NCBI GenBank assembly: GCA_047609825.1 | Contig: JBLFXJ010000001.1 | Location: forward strand, 1-64,000 | Origin: GCA-2862545 sp047609825 | Lineage (GTDB): Bacteria > Myxococcota_A > UBA796 > GCA-2862545 | Reading direction: 5' to 3' | DNA length: 64,000 nt | Shown: positions 8,822 through 16,554 of the stretch, piece by piece | Layout: every line of letters starts with the position of its first letter | Position numbering within the stretch: position 1 is the stretch's first letter | The notes under the pieces: model-generated | Databases searched by the model: none | What the model was told of the DNA's origin: nothing | The model's input: only the letters and a program-made list of their open reading frames with translations | Translations under genes and position numbers: made by a program

Positions 8822-9310
8822 TCAGGGGTCCGGCTGCCGAACGAGGTGCACCACGCTCTCGAACCCGGGTCCGCGCTGGCGCAGGGTGACGCCGCTGCCC
8901 GTGCGCTCCCCGGTCTGGTGCACCGCCATGCGCATCCAGGTCACCTCGTAGGTGGCGTGGATGGACGTGGGGTCCACCGTGCCGGTGCCGTGCACGGTGT
9001 CGCGCTGGCCGAGGAGGGTGCGGGAGGTGCCGGTCATGACGAGGCGGTCGCCGTCGAGGGCCAGGGCCTCCTCGCCGGCGAGCAGGGTGAGGGGCCCCCA
9101 GTGCAGCCGGGTGGTGTGGCGGACCGCGGTGGGGGAGTCCACGTGCACGGTGGTGCTCAGGCGCAGCCCGGGCAGCAGGCTCAGGACGACCCAGCCCAGG
9201 GCCTCGGGGAGGCCACGCTCGGCGCGGAGTGCGGCCCGGTCGGTGACCCGCAGGCGGAACGGGCCGGACCAGCGGCCATGGCATGCGCGGTAGTACGGCT
9301 CGGCGGACAT
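8822..9310 (-). CDS. Hypothetical cytosolic protein
   Basis: The 162-residue protein, MSAEPYYRACHGRWSGPFRLRVTD..., has natural composition and alternating beta-strand segments (HTTRLHWGPLTLLAGEEALALDGDRLVMTG, ATYEVTWMRMAVHQTGER). There is no signal peptide or membrane span. The strand pattern resembles a lipocalin/THAP4-like barrel, but no motif is convincing. The ATG at 9310 lacks a clear ribosome binding site. Confidence 0.6.
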   Translation of the reverse strand: MSAEPYYRACHGRWSGPFRLRVTDRAALRAERGLPEALGWVVLSLLPGLRLSTTVHVDSPTAVRHTTRLHWGPLTLLAGEEALALDGDRLVMTGTSRTLLGQRDTVHGTGTVDPTSIHATYEVTWMRMAVHQTGERTGSGVTLRQRGPGFESVVHLVRQPDP

Positions 9311-9401
9311 GGGCGCACTCTACAGTGGTGGGAGGCCGCCCCAGCGAGTGGTGGAGGCGGTATCCTTCGGTTCCACACCGCTCAGCGCTGCTCGGAGGCC
9401 G

Positions 9402-10610
9402 ATGCCCGGAACTGTCGACCCCTACTCGCACCGGACCGAGGTGCGCTGGGCCCACAGCTGGCGGCGGGTGGTGGGCGTCGGCGCGCTCGCGGTGCTCGGC
9501 AGCATCGCGGGGGGAGTCGGGGGGTGGCTGACCGTTTCGGCCACCGTCGAATCGATGCAGGCCACGGCGAGGCGCGCCCACCTGCAGGGCTTCGCCGACG
9601 CGTCGCAACGCGCGGCAGACGATGCCGCGGGTGTGCTCGCGCGTGCGGAGGCCGACGAGGCCGTCGCACGCGAGGCCTACCGGGTGGCGCTGGAGCTGGC
9701 CGAGCCGGCGGTCTCGCCAGCCGCTGACCCTGGGATGCATGTCATCGCCGAGCGCGCGGCGGCGGCGCTGCGAGCGGAGATCCACCAGGCGGGGGAGGGG
9801 CTCGCGGTGGTGCCGGCCGACGGGGCCTGGGCCGTCGAGTGCCTCAGTGGCGTGAGCGACCTGGGTGCGGTCAGCTGTGCCATGGAGCGCGGCACGGTCA
9901 GCGGGTTCCACGCCGCCGCCGTTCTCGACACGCTGGGGTGGCGCCCGGAGAGGCTCGCGCGTGCCGAGCGCGCCGCCCAGCTCACGGCCCTCGCACAGGC
10001 GGGCCACCCCGAGCTGGCCATGTCGCTCCGGCGGGCGTGGGAGCGGCTGGGCAGCGATCCGGAGCGCTCGCTGTTGGCGCCCGAGGTGCTGAAGGCCGTC
10101 GCCGACGTGCCTGCCCCAACAGCGGAGGTCCGCGCGCTGCAACGGTTGGTGGACGAGCGCGCGCGGGAGGTCCTGTGGGCCGGGCGTGTGCTGCGGGGCG
10201 CAACCCGTGACGCGGAGCAGGACGCGCGTGCCCTCGCCGGCTTGCCAGCTGCGCCATCGACCTGGGCGTGGTGGATCCTCGGGTTGGGTCTGCTCGCGCT
10301 GGCATTGGCCGGGGTGCTGGTCCGGCGTCGCCGCGGCATCGTGGTGGTGCACCAGGACTGCGTGCGGATCGACGGCCGGCGGGTGGCGCGGGCCGACATC
10401 GTCGGTGTCGAGCTGGACCGGGGGAGGCTGCGCATCGCCCTGCACGGAGGGCGGAGCGAGGTCCTCGACGGCGAGGGCGAGTTCGAGGCTGTCGCGCAGA
10501 GCCTGCGCCGGCTGTTGCCCACCCGCGATGAGCGGCGGGCAGAGGCCAGAGGCCGGGTGCAGGCGGCCGTGTTCCAGCAGGCGGTCGAGGCGCGGTCCGC
10601 CTCGGAGTGA
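9402..10610 (+). CDS. Two-TM membrane protein with large extracytoplasmic helical loop
   Basis: The start at 9402 (MPGTVDPYSHRTEVRW) is chosen because GGAGG lies 4 bases upstream; an upstream in-frame extension to 9309 has poor composition. TM1 is at about residues 20-45 (VVGVGALAVLGSIAGGVGGWL). A roughly 230-residue Ala/Arg-rich coiled region follows, TM2 is at about 288-310 (WWILGLGLLALALAGVLV), and an RRRR stop-transfer leads to a small C-terminal domain (IVVVHQDCVRIDGRRVARADIVGVELDRG) that resembles a PH/bPH-like beta domain. Function not recognised. Confidence 0.65.
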   Translation: MPGTVDPYSHRTEVRWAHSWRRVVGVGALAVLGSIAGGVGGWLTVSATVESMQATARRAHLQGFADASQRAADDAAGVLARAEADEAVAREAYRVALELAEPAVSPAADPGMHVIAERAAAALRAEIHQAGEGLAVVPADGAWAVECLSGVSDLGAVSCAMERGTVSGFHAAAVLDTLGWRPERLARAERAAQLTALAQAGHPELAMSLRRAWERLGSDPERSLLAPEVLKAVADVPAPTAEVRALQRLVDERAREVLWAGRVLRGATRDAEQDARALAGLPAAPSTWAWWILGLGLLALALAGVLVRRRRGIVVVHQDCVRIDGRRVARADIVGVELDRGRLRIALHGGRSEVLDGEGEFEAVAQSLRRLLPTRDERRAEARGRVQAAVFQQAVEARSASE

Positions 10611-10640
10611 CGGCCGCTGCTTCAGTTCACCGCTCGCCGC

Positions 10641-10728
10641 GGGGGGCGCCTGTCGCTTCCTCGCTCCTTTGCTTCGCTCGCAAGCTCGCTTCGCTGCACG
10701 CGCTTCGTCGTGCCAGGGACCGCCCCCC
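10641..10728. repeat. Intergenic palindromic (REP-like) stretch
   Basis: Outer arms GGGGGGCG (10641-10648) and CGCCCCCC (10721-10728) enclose repeated GCTTCGCT/CGCTTCG words. It sits just after a stop codon and before a stronger terminator hairpin, between convergent genes. This looks like a repetitive extragenic palindrome; whether it recurs in the genome cannot be seen here. Confidence 0.4.
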
Positions 10729-10742
10729 GGGGCTGCGCTCGC

Positions 10743-10788
10743 GCAGGCCGCTGACGAGCCCGCTGGCGCGACCTCGTCAGCGGCCTGC
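10743..10788. terminator. Hairpin with perfect 16-bp stem between convergent genes
   Basis: The arms GCAGGCCGCTGACGAG (10743-10758) and CTCGTCAGCGGCCTGC (10773-10788) are exact complements around a 14-base loop. It directly abuts the stop of the minus-strand gene (10789) and lies 130 bases after the plus-strand gene, so it probably ends transcription from both sides. Confidence 0.7.
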
Positions 10789-12351
10789 TTACAGCCCCGT
10801 CTCACACCGCCAGACCTGCAGATCGCCGGGCAGGTCCACCGTGTAGTACACCCACGCCCGGTCGCCGCCGGTGTACGCCTCGGGGTCCTTCAGGTCGAGT
10901 TGCACGTCATCCAGGCCGGCGGCGGTGAGCCGGCGGGCGAATGAGGTGCGTCCGCCATGACCGGCGTCGATACTTGCGATCCAGACGGCGGCGTCCCCGT
11001 CGCGGCTGCCCAGGTGGTGCCCCCACTCCTCGCGGCCGGCCACCAGCGGGCCGCGGCTCGCCTCCCACGACACATAGGACCGGCCGTCCCACACGAACGG
11101 CTCGGGGGAGACCACGAACGGCAGGGCGCCCGGTGACGGGATGAGGGTCACGAGGCTGCCGTCGTCCACGCGGTACACGGCCATCGCGGTGGGGTCGCCG
11201 CTCGCCGCGTGGTGGGTGGTGAGCACCAGCGGGCCGAGGACCGGGTCCACCCAGCTGAACGCGCCCTCCTTGTCCGGCGGACCCGTGGTGACCCGGGTGC
11301 GGGCCGCGACCTCGGGCGGCTCGGTCTGGGGCACGTGAAAGAACACCTGGTCGAGCCCGCTCTCCAGGTCGAAGGCGGTGAGGGTGATGGCGGGCCAGCC
11401 GCTGGCGAATCGGTGCGCGGTGAGGGCCTCGCCGAACACGTAGGCGCTGTCGGGGTCGTCCCACGCGCGCACCCAGCTCAGTCGGAAGAGGTCCGGGTCG
11501 GGCTCGCTCCAGCGGATGAACCGGTCGTCGGGGTCGTCGGGGTCCTGGGTGCCGAACGGTCCGATGCCGCCCAGGGTGCCGTCCACCGGTTCAGGCAGCC
11601 AGCCGCCATCGCCGTCGGGCTCGGCCACCCACAGCTGGGTCACTCCCCGGTCGTCTTCCTTCGAGTACAGGATCCGCGAGCCGTCGGGGTCGACCATCCA
11701 CTCGGGGCCGTTGCTCGCCCGGCTCACGGGCAGCAGGTCGGTGTCCCACGCCTCGGCGTCGACGAGATCGCCGGTCGTGGGGTCGACCTGGGCCACCACC
11801 AGGTGGTACCGGCCGCGCCGGTCGAGGGACTGCCAGGTGACCTGACCGCTCACGGCGTCGAACTCCGGGTCGCGGCCGCGGCGGAGCACCTGCACACAGG
11901 CGTCGGGGGCGATGGGCTCGGGGGACATGCCGGGCGCGAGGGGGTCGGTCGGGTACAGGTCTTCGCCGTCGCGGATGCCGTCGCCGTCGGTGTCGGGGCG
12001 CAGCGGGTGGGTCTCGTCGCCGGTGCAGGCCACGCCGTCGAGGCCCCGGAGCTCGAGCTCGTCGGGGGTGCGGTCGCCGTCGGTGTCGGCCCGGCGGGGG
12101 TTGGTGCCCAGGAGGCGCTCGAGGCGGTCGGGCAGGGTGTCGCCGTCGCGGTCGCCCATCGGCAGGTCATCGTCGGGGTCGCACGGGTCGGATCCGCGGG
12201 CGCGCTCCACCCCGTCGCTCTCGCCGCCGCCGTCGCTGTCGGCCAGGTCGGGGTCGGTGCTCCCGGCAGCACAGCCGAGCTCCGACGCGTCATCGAGCGC
12301 GTCGAGGTCGCAGTCGGAGGCATGGGCCGTGAGCAGGAGCCAGAGCATCAT
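10789..12351 (-). CDS. Exported calcium-binding (thrombospondin type 3) repeat plus beta-propeller protein
   Basis: A 520-residue protein, MMLWLLLTAHASDCDLDAL: short signal peptide, then four Ca-binding type-3/EF-like repeats (DSDGGGESDGVE, DRDGDTLPDRLE, DTDGDRTPDELE, DTDGDGIRDGED; about residues 40-140). The rest has TolB/WD40-like propeller blades (SRILYSKEDDRGVTQLWVAEPDGDGG, DLFRLSWVRAWDDPDSAYVFGEAL, AMAVYRVDDGSLVTLIPSPG, AVWIASIDAGH). Likely secreted or surface-bound. The ATG at 12351 has no strong ribosome site; the huge in-frame extension to 13248 is antisense to another gene and is rejected. Confidence 0.75.
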   Translation of the reverse strand: MMLWLLLTAHASDCDLDALDDASELGCAAGSTDPDLADSDGGGESDGVERARGSDPCDPDDDLPMGDRDGDTLPDRLERLLGTNPRRADTDGDRTPDELELRGLDGVACTGDETHPLRPDTDGDGIRDGEDLYPTDPLAPGMSPEPIAPDACVQVLRRGRDPEFDAVSGQVTWQSLDRRGRYHLVVAQVDPTTGDLVDAEAWDTDLLPVSRASNGPEWMVDPDGSRILYSKEDDRGVTQLWVAEPDGDGGWLPEPVDGTLGGIGPFGTQDPDDPDDRFIRWSEPDPDLFRLSWVRAWDDPDSAYVFGEALTAHRFASGWPAITLTAFDLESGLDQVFFHVPQTEPPEVAARTRVTTGPPDKEGAFSWVDPVLGPLVLTTHHAASGDPTAMAVYRVDDGSLVTLIPSPGALPFVVSPEPFVWDGRSYVSWEASRGPLVAGREEWGHHLGSRDGDAAVWIASIDAGHGGRTSFARRLTAAGLDDVQLDLKDPEAYTGGDRAWVYYTVDLPGDLQVWRCETGL

Positions 12352-12631
12352 GTCGGGTCGTACCACGCCTGAGGGGATGTGGCGGAAGGGCATGCTTCCG
12401 CACCGGTGTGAACGCTGGCGGCTGCAGCTGGACCGACTGATCGGCCCTTCTGCTCGTGGTCGGAGCCCGCACTGGCGGCCTCCGGCCGCGTGACATCGGG
12501 GCCTCTCATCGAGTTGTGTTCTCGGCGCACAAGGTGCTGATCGTCGTGCGTGAGGGTATGGTCGCGTGTGACCTGGGGTGGTGTTCTCGCTCCGCCCCGG
12601 GACTCGTGGTTCCTCCGTCCGAGGTGTGTGC

Positions 12632-13852
12632 ATGTCGTTGTCCAGCAGGTGGCTCACCTTGTGCGTGATGGTCGCGGTCGGGTGCCAGGAGTACAACCTG
12701 AGCAAGGTGGACGAGGGCGAGGGCGTCGACACCGCGGTGCCCGATGCGACCACTCCGCCGGAGACCACCGAGCCGACCGACACTCCGGAACCCGAGGACA
12801 CCTCGGTCCCGTTCGAGGGCGTGCCCGACATCCTCGTCGAGCCGCCGCTGCTGGACTTCGGCGCGCTCGCGGCAGGCGAGACGGTCGAGGGCATGTTCAC
12901 CATCACCAACGTGGGCGATGGGGTGCTCACGCTGGGCGAGCCGTCCCTCGGGGTGGGGTCGGACGCGTTCACGCTCGATGCGCCGTCTCTCATCGACATC
13001 GCCCCGGGGCTCAGCGTCGAGACCTTCGTGGAATACTCGCCGGTCACCGGTGCGGATGTGGGCGTGGTGCTGGTGCCGTCGAACGACCCCGACACGCCGG
13101 TGGCCGAGGTGGACCTGCGCGGCCAGCTGCTTGCGCCCGACATCCCAACGGCGGTGTGTGGCGTGACGCCCAGCGTGGTCGAGGCCATCCACGAGACGGC
13201 CACCTGGGTGGGCTCGGGTTCGAGCGATCCGGACGGTCGGCCGCTCACCTATGCGTGGCGCCTGCTCACCATGCCGCCGGGCTCGGTCCCGAGCATGCCG
13301 GTGGCGCCGCCCACCGAGCCAGACCGGGCGGGCTTCCGGCCGGATCTGGTGGGCATCTACACGGCCGAGCTTGTGGTCACCAACGACATCGGCGTGTCGT
13401 CAGAGCCGTGTGTCGCGGAGCTGGAGGCGATTCCGGCGTCGGTGCTGTGGGTGGAGATGTTCTGGTCGGCGGGTGGCGACGACATGGACCTGCACCTGGT
13501 GCGTGACGGCGGCTCGCTGCGCACGGGGCAGGACTGCTACTACGCCAACTGCAAGGGCGCGGGCCTGGCCTGGGGCCCCGGCGGTCCCGCGGGCGACCCC
13601 GTGCTCGACATCGACGACATCCCCGGCCGCGGCCCCGAGAACATCAACATCGAGTTCCCCGAGAACGTGATCTACCAGGTGTGGGTGCACGACTACCCGG
13701 GCTCCCGGTACACGCCGGCGAACGACGTGACGGTGCGGATCTACCTCTCGGGCGTGCTCGCGTGGGAAGACACCCGGCCGATCTCCGGCGAAGACAGCGA
13801 CAACCCGTTCGCCGAGATCGACTGGGCCTCGCGCACGGTCACCGGGCGATAG
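12632..13852 (+). CDS. Lipoprotein with Ig-like/choice-of-anchor domains
   Basis: A 406-residue lipoprotein starting MSLSSRWLTLCVMVAVGC (GAGG 7 bases before ATG), with an acidic Thr/Pro/Glu linker (about residues 22-65). A Hydin/ASPM-SPD-2-like domain follows (ILVEPPLLDFGALAAGETVEGMFTITNVG), then a PKD-like fold (TWVGSGSSDPDGRPLTYAWRL). The C-terminal domain, beginning VEMFWSAGGDDMDLHLVRDGG with DCYYANCKG, is a recurrent module in myxobacterial surface proteins. A role in surface architecture is likely but unproven. It is divergent from the propeller gene across 280 bases in which I see no clear feature. Confidence 0.75.
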   Translation: MSLSSRWLTLCVMVAVGCQEYNLSKVDEGEGVDTAVPDATTPPETTEPTDTPEPEDTSVPFEGVPDILVEPPLLDFGALAAGETVEGMFTITNVGDGVLTLGEPSLGVGSDAFTLDAPSLIDIAPGLSVETFVEYSPVTGADVGVVLVPSNDPDTPVAEVDLRGQLLAPDIPTAVCGVTPSVVEAIHETATWVGSGSSDPDGRPLTYAWRLLTMPPGSVPSMPVAPPTEPDRAGFRPDLVGIYTAELVVTNDIGVSSEPCVAELEAIPASVLWVEMFWSAGGDDMDLHLVRDGGSLRTGQDCYYANCKGAGLAWGPGGPAGDPVLDIDDIPGRGPENINIEFPENVIYQVWVHDYPGSRYTPANDVTVRIYLSGVLAWEDTRPISGEDSDNPFAEIDWASRTVTGR

Positions 13853-13870
13853 TCAGCGCCCTGAGGATGA

Positions 13871-13900
13871 GGCCCGCACCCCCCGGAGGGAGCGCGGGCC
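13871..13900. terminator. GC-rich hairpin between convergent genes
   Basis: GGCCCGC (13871-13877) pairs perfectly with GCGGGCC (13894-13900) across a 16-base loop. It sits between the stop of the plus-strand lipoprotein (13852) and that of the minus-strand peroxiredoxin (13919). Probably a bidirectional terminator. Confidence 0.5.
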
Positions 13901-13918
13901 CACTCGATCGCAGCAGAT

Positions 13919-14668
13919 TCAGTACGCGCCGCAGTGCTGTACCAGGTAGCTCGCGATGTCAGCGCTCTCGTACATCACGGTGTCGCCGACGCGGAGGGCC
14001 GGGGCCTGCGCCTTGCCACCGAGTGCGGCGAGCTCGTCGCGCCTGGAGGCGTCCGTCGACACGTTGTGCACGGGGATGTCGAGGTGCAGATTGGCGACGG
14101 CGTAGCGCGCCCAGCGGCTGAACATGCACCCGTCGCGCACGTACAGCTCGACGCCGGCGGGCACGGTGTTGTCGATCACGTGGTCGGGCAGGTCGCCGGC
14201 GAAGGACGCATCATGCGCCTCGCAGCGTGCGACCAGGGCCTCGACATCGCGGGTGCCCGACGGGGTGACTGCGTTGACGTACTGGACCACGCCGTTGGCG
14301 TCGATCAGCACGGTGGCGCGATCGGTGATGCCCGACTTGGCCAGGTAGACACCGAGCGAATCGGCGACGGCGCCCTTGGGGTGGAAGTCGGACAGCAGCG
14401 GGATCGAGATGCCGCCGAGGGCCGCGGCCCAGGCGGCGTTCGAGTACACGCTGTCGATGCTCACGCCACAGGCGAGGGTGTGAGCGGCATGAAGACGGGG
14501 GGCCAGCGCATCCAGCGCCGGAACCTCGTGGCTTCAAGTGGGGGTGAAGGCCAGTGGGTAGAACAGCAGGAGCGTGTGACGCTTGCCGATCTGGTCGTCG
14601 AGAGCGATGGTTCGCCCGAGATGGTCCTTCAGCGAGAACCCAGGCGCCTTGGCGCCAACGTCGATCAT
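13919..14668 (-). CDS. Probable selenocysteine peroxiredoxin-glutaredoxin fusion (in-frame TGA at peroxidatic site)
   Basis: Translated from ATG 14668, which has an excellent AAAGGAGG site, the frame runs 249 codons with one in-frame TGA at codon 45 (14536-14534). Flanks read FYPLAFTPT-[TGA]-SHEVPALDAL, so TGA occupies the peroxidatic cysteine of the peroxiredoxin motif PxxxTxxC. Homology-like sequence continues without shift on both sides: GAKAPGFSLKDHLGR before; SIDSVYSNAAWAAALGGISIPLLSDFHPKG and RATVLIDANGVVQYV after. Cys67 could be the resolving residue. Residues about 171-247 form a glutaredoxin-like domain (VELYVRDGCMFSRWARYAV; active site CMFS at 181-184, cis-Pro APAL). It should reduce peroxides, using the fused domain as electron donor. 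Alternatives: a nonsense mutation or sequencing error of TGC. Standard calling would keep only a GTG start at 14464. Confidence 0.8.
14499..14536 (-). promoter_or_regulatory. bSECIS-like hairpin downstream of the in-frame TGA
   Basis: Counting from the base after TGA (14534), CCGGCGC (bases 13-19) pairs with GCGCTGG (bases 25-31, one G-U) around the loop TGGAT. GG/CC pairs extend the stem below a two-base TT bulge. The loop guanines are 21-22 bases from TGA, within the 16-37 base spacing known for bacterial SECIS elements, and a G is among the first two loop bases, as that consensus asks. This would recruit SelB for selenocysteine insertion. Confidence 0.6.
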
Positions 14669-14673
14669 GGATG

Positions 14674-14681
14674 CCTCCTTT
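14674..14681 (-). promoter_or_regulatory. Strong ribosome binding site fixing the seleno-peroxiredoxin start
   Basis: AAAGGAGG lies 5 bases before ATG 14668. It is among the best ribosome sites in the window and marks this ATG, upstream of the TGA codon, as the genuine start. The GTG at 14464 lacks any comparable site. Confidence 0.75.
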
Positions 14682-14855
14682 GCGGGTGGCTGCAGGGACT
14701 ATGGGTCGGCGGGGGAGCGGGCCAGCGAGATGGCGCGCTGGAACGTCCGGTGGGGCTGGGGCGCAGCGGCAACGCGCGCCTGACAGCTGCCTGACCCTGC
14801 AGAGGACGGCCTGCCATGGGCGCTGGCCCACGGTTCGAACCCGGTGGAGGACACC

Positions 14856-16022
14856 ATGACCATCGCCCTTCTGTTCGCCCTCGCCTGCACCGACGGCCCC
14901 GGCCGGTACGCCGACTCCGGGTCACCGTTCCGGCCGAACACCGCCGCCGAGGCGCACCCCGACGCCCGCTGGCCGGCACGACCCCAGCTGGAGGACCGCA
15001 TCTCATCGTCCCTGAGCGACGCCGGCGTGCCCGGGGCTCAAGTGTCCATCGTCAAGGACGGCGCGGTGGTGTGGGCGAGCAACTTCGGCCTGCGCGAGGT
15101 GGGCACGGGCAAGGCGGTGAGCACTGACACGTCGTTTGCGCTGGCTTCGGTGTCGAAGACGGTGACCGCGGTGGCCCTGCTCCAGGTGTACGAGACGGGC
15201 GCGTTCGACCTCGACGATCCCATCGCGCCCTACCTTGCATTCACCGTGGACCATCCGTCGTCGGCCACGCCGATCACGTTCAGGCATCTGCTGACGCACA
15301 CCTCGGGCATCCGGGACAACTGGAACGTGCTCGAGGCGAACTACGGTCCCGGCGATCCGTCCGAGCCGCTCGGCGTGTTCCTGGAGCGCGTGTTGGACCC
15401 GGCTGGCCGGAGCTACAGCGCGAAGTGGAACTTCACCGACTGGGGCCCGGGGGAGGGCAACCAGTACAGCAACGTGGGCGTGGCGCTGGCGGGGCACCTG
15501 GTGGAGGCCATCACGGGGGTGGAGTTCGCGCGGTGGTGTGATGACCGCATCTTCGATCCCCTGGCGATGGACCACACGTCGTGGACGCTGGCCGGCCTCG
15601 GCGCGGACCCGGTGGCGAGTCCACACCTGTGCGGCGGAGGGTGCCGCCCGGTCGCCCACTATGGCTACCCCGACTACCCGAACGGTCTGCTGCGCAGCTC
15701 GGCGTCGGACATGGGCCGGTTCCTCGCGGCGGTGACGCGAGGCGGTGAGCTCGACGGCGTGCGGTTGCTCCGGTCGTCCACGGTGACCGAGATGCTGCGT
15801 CCGCAGGCGAAGGGGGGTCAGGGGCTTGCGTGGTACGAGGAGTCCCTCGGAAAGCAGCTGTTGGTAGGTCACAATGGGGGTGACACCGGGGTGAGCACCG
15901 AGATGTTCTTCCGGCGATCGGACGGGACTGGGTTCGTGCTGTTGATGAACGCCGAGCCGTCGGCGTGGCGGCATGTGGAGGAGATCGAGCGGGCGCTGTT
16001 GGATGCGGCGGACGGGTTGTAG
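14856..16022 (+). CDS. Serine hydrolase, beta-lactamase family (class C-like), lipoprotein
   Basis: A 388-residue protein with MTIALLFALAC as lipoprotein signal (Cys11); GGAGGACACC precedes the ATG. The serine beta-lactamase/DD-peptidase fold is marked by S98-V-S-K101 (FALASVSKTVTAVALL), the YSN motif (NQYSNVGVALAGHLVEAITG) and a C-terminal HNG triad (VGHNGGDTGVS). LLTHTSGIRDNW is also typical of the family. It probably acts in the periplasm on peptidoglycan-like or ester substrates; the family does not predict antibiotic resistance by itself. It is transcribed divergently from the seleno-peroxiredoxin; the 187-base gap between them shows no other feature. Confidence 0.85.
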   Translation: MTIALLFALACTDGPGRYADSGSPFRPNTAAEAHPDARWPARPQLEDRISSSLSDAGVPGAQVSIVKDGAVVWASNFGLREVGTGKAVSTDTSFALASVSKTVTAVALLQVYETGAFDLDDPIAPYLAFTVDHPSSATPITFRHLLTHTSGIRDNWNVLEANYGPGDPSEPLGVFLERVLDPAGRSYSAKWNFTDWGPGEGNQYSNVGVALAGHLVEAITGVEFARWCDDRIFDPLAMDHTSWTLAGLGADPVASPHLCGGGCRPVAHYGYPDYPNGLLRSSASDMGRFLAAVTRGGELDGVRLLRSSTVTEMLRPQAKGGQGLAWYEESLGKQLLVGHNGGDTGVSTEMFFRRSDGTGFVLLMNAEPSAWRHVEEIERALLDAADGL

Positions 16023-16515
16023 GGCTGAGGCGTGGGCTGAGGGCTGTGGGTTGTGGGATTTGACCAGACGGGGTTCGGATCCGATGGATCGGGGGCTCGG
16101 GCTGAGTCTCTGAGAGCCGGTGCCTGCTGGCGCGGGTCCTCCCCATACGCGGCATCGCGGACCCCGCGCCCGTCGACTTCGTCGCCTGGCGCGGGGTCCC
16201 CTGCTGGCGGCGTCTGGGGTCCCCCCCGCTTGCGCGGCCCCTTCGTCCGTGGTGGTCCGGGCGACGGATGGGGTGGGGCCATTCGAGTTTGGGGTGGGTG
16301 GGGATTCGGGGCGGCGGTGGGTGGGCGGTCTGTGTCGTGAGTTCGGGCGCTGCTGGAGCGGTCGTGGTGAGGCGGATCGGCTGCGGCCCGGTGAACACAG
16401 GTGTCCGTCCGGGGTGGGGTGTCCGCTCCCGGGGTCGGGACGCTAGGTGTTACATCAACACGGGTGTCCGCCCGGGGTCAGCCCCGGGGTCAGGACGCAG
16501 GGTGTTACATCAACT
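16023..16515. repeat. Dispersed structured repeat element, copy A
   Basis: This non-coding stretch shares a core from about 16112 (GAGAGCCGGTGCCTGCTGGCG) with 37642-38060. Conserved blocks include GCGGCATCGCGGAC, CCCCTGCTGGCGGCGTCTGGGG, TTGCGCGGCCCCTTCG, ATTCGGGGCGGCGGTGG and a terminal GTGTTACATCAAC. Arms 16160-16170 and 16188-16198 form a perfect 11-bp stem around a loop containing ACTTCGTC. The terminal 55 bases are duplicated, so GTGTTACATCAAC occurs at 16447 and 16502. No frame in it has protein-like composition. It lies upstream of the zinc-ribbon gene and downstream of the serine hydrolase. Confidence 0.7.
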
Positions 16516-16554
16516 ATGGTCGAGGAACCTTGGGTTCGATGGGCGAGGGCGGGC

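Noticed and set aside
10789..13248. 819-codon version of the propeller protein
   Set aside because: Codons upstream of 12351 are antisense to the Ig-like lipoprotein and lack protein-like composition; the signal peptide begins at 12351.
14744..14855. tRNA-like 3' end (GGTTCGAACC followed by ...ACACCA) near a selenoprotein gene, possible selC
   Set aside because: The T-loop stem has two mismatches, the acceptor arm GGAGGAC has no GTCCTCC partner upstream and no anticodon arm forms. The ACACCATG simply overlaps the start of the serine hydrolase.
15511..16398. 295-codon minus-strand frame over the serine hydrolase end and repeat copy A
   Set aside because: Pro/Thr/Arg-rich, antisense to a convincing gene, and not preserved in the corresponding part of copy B.
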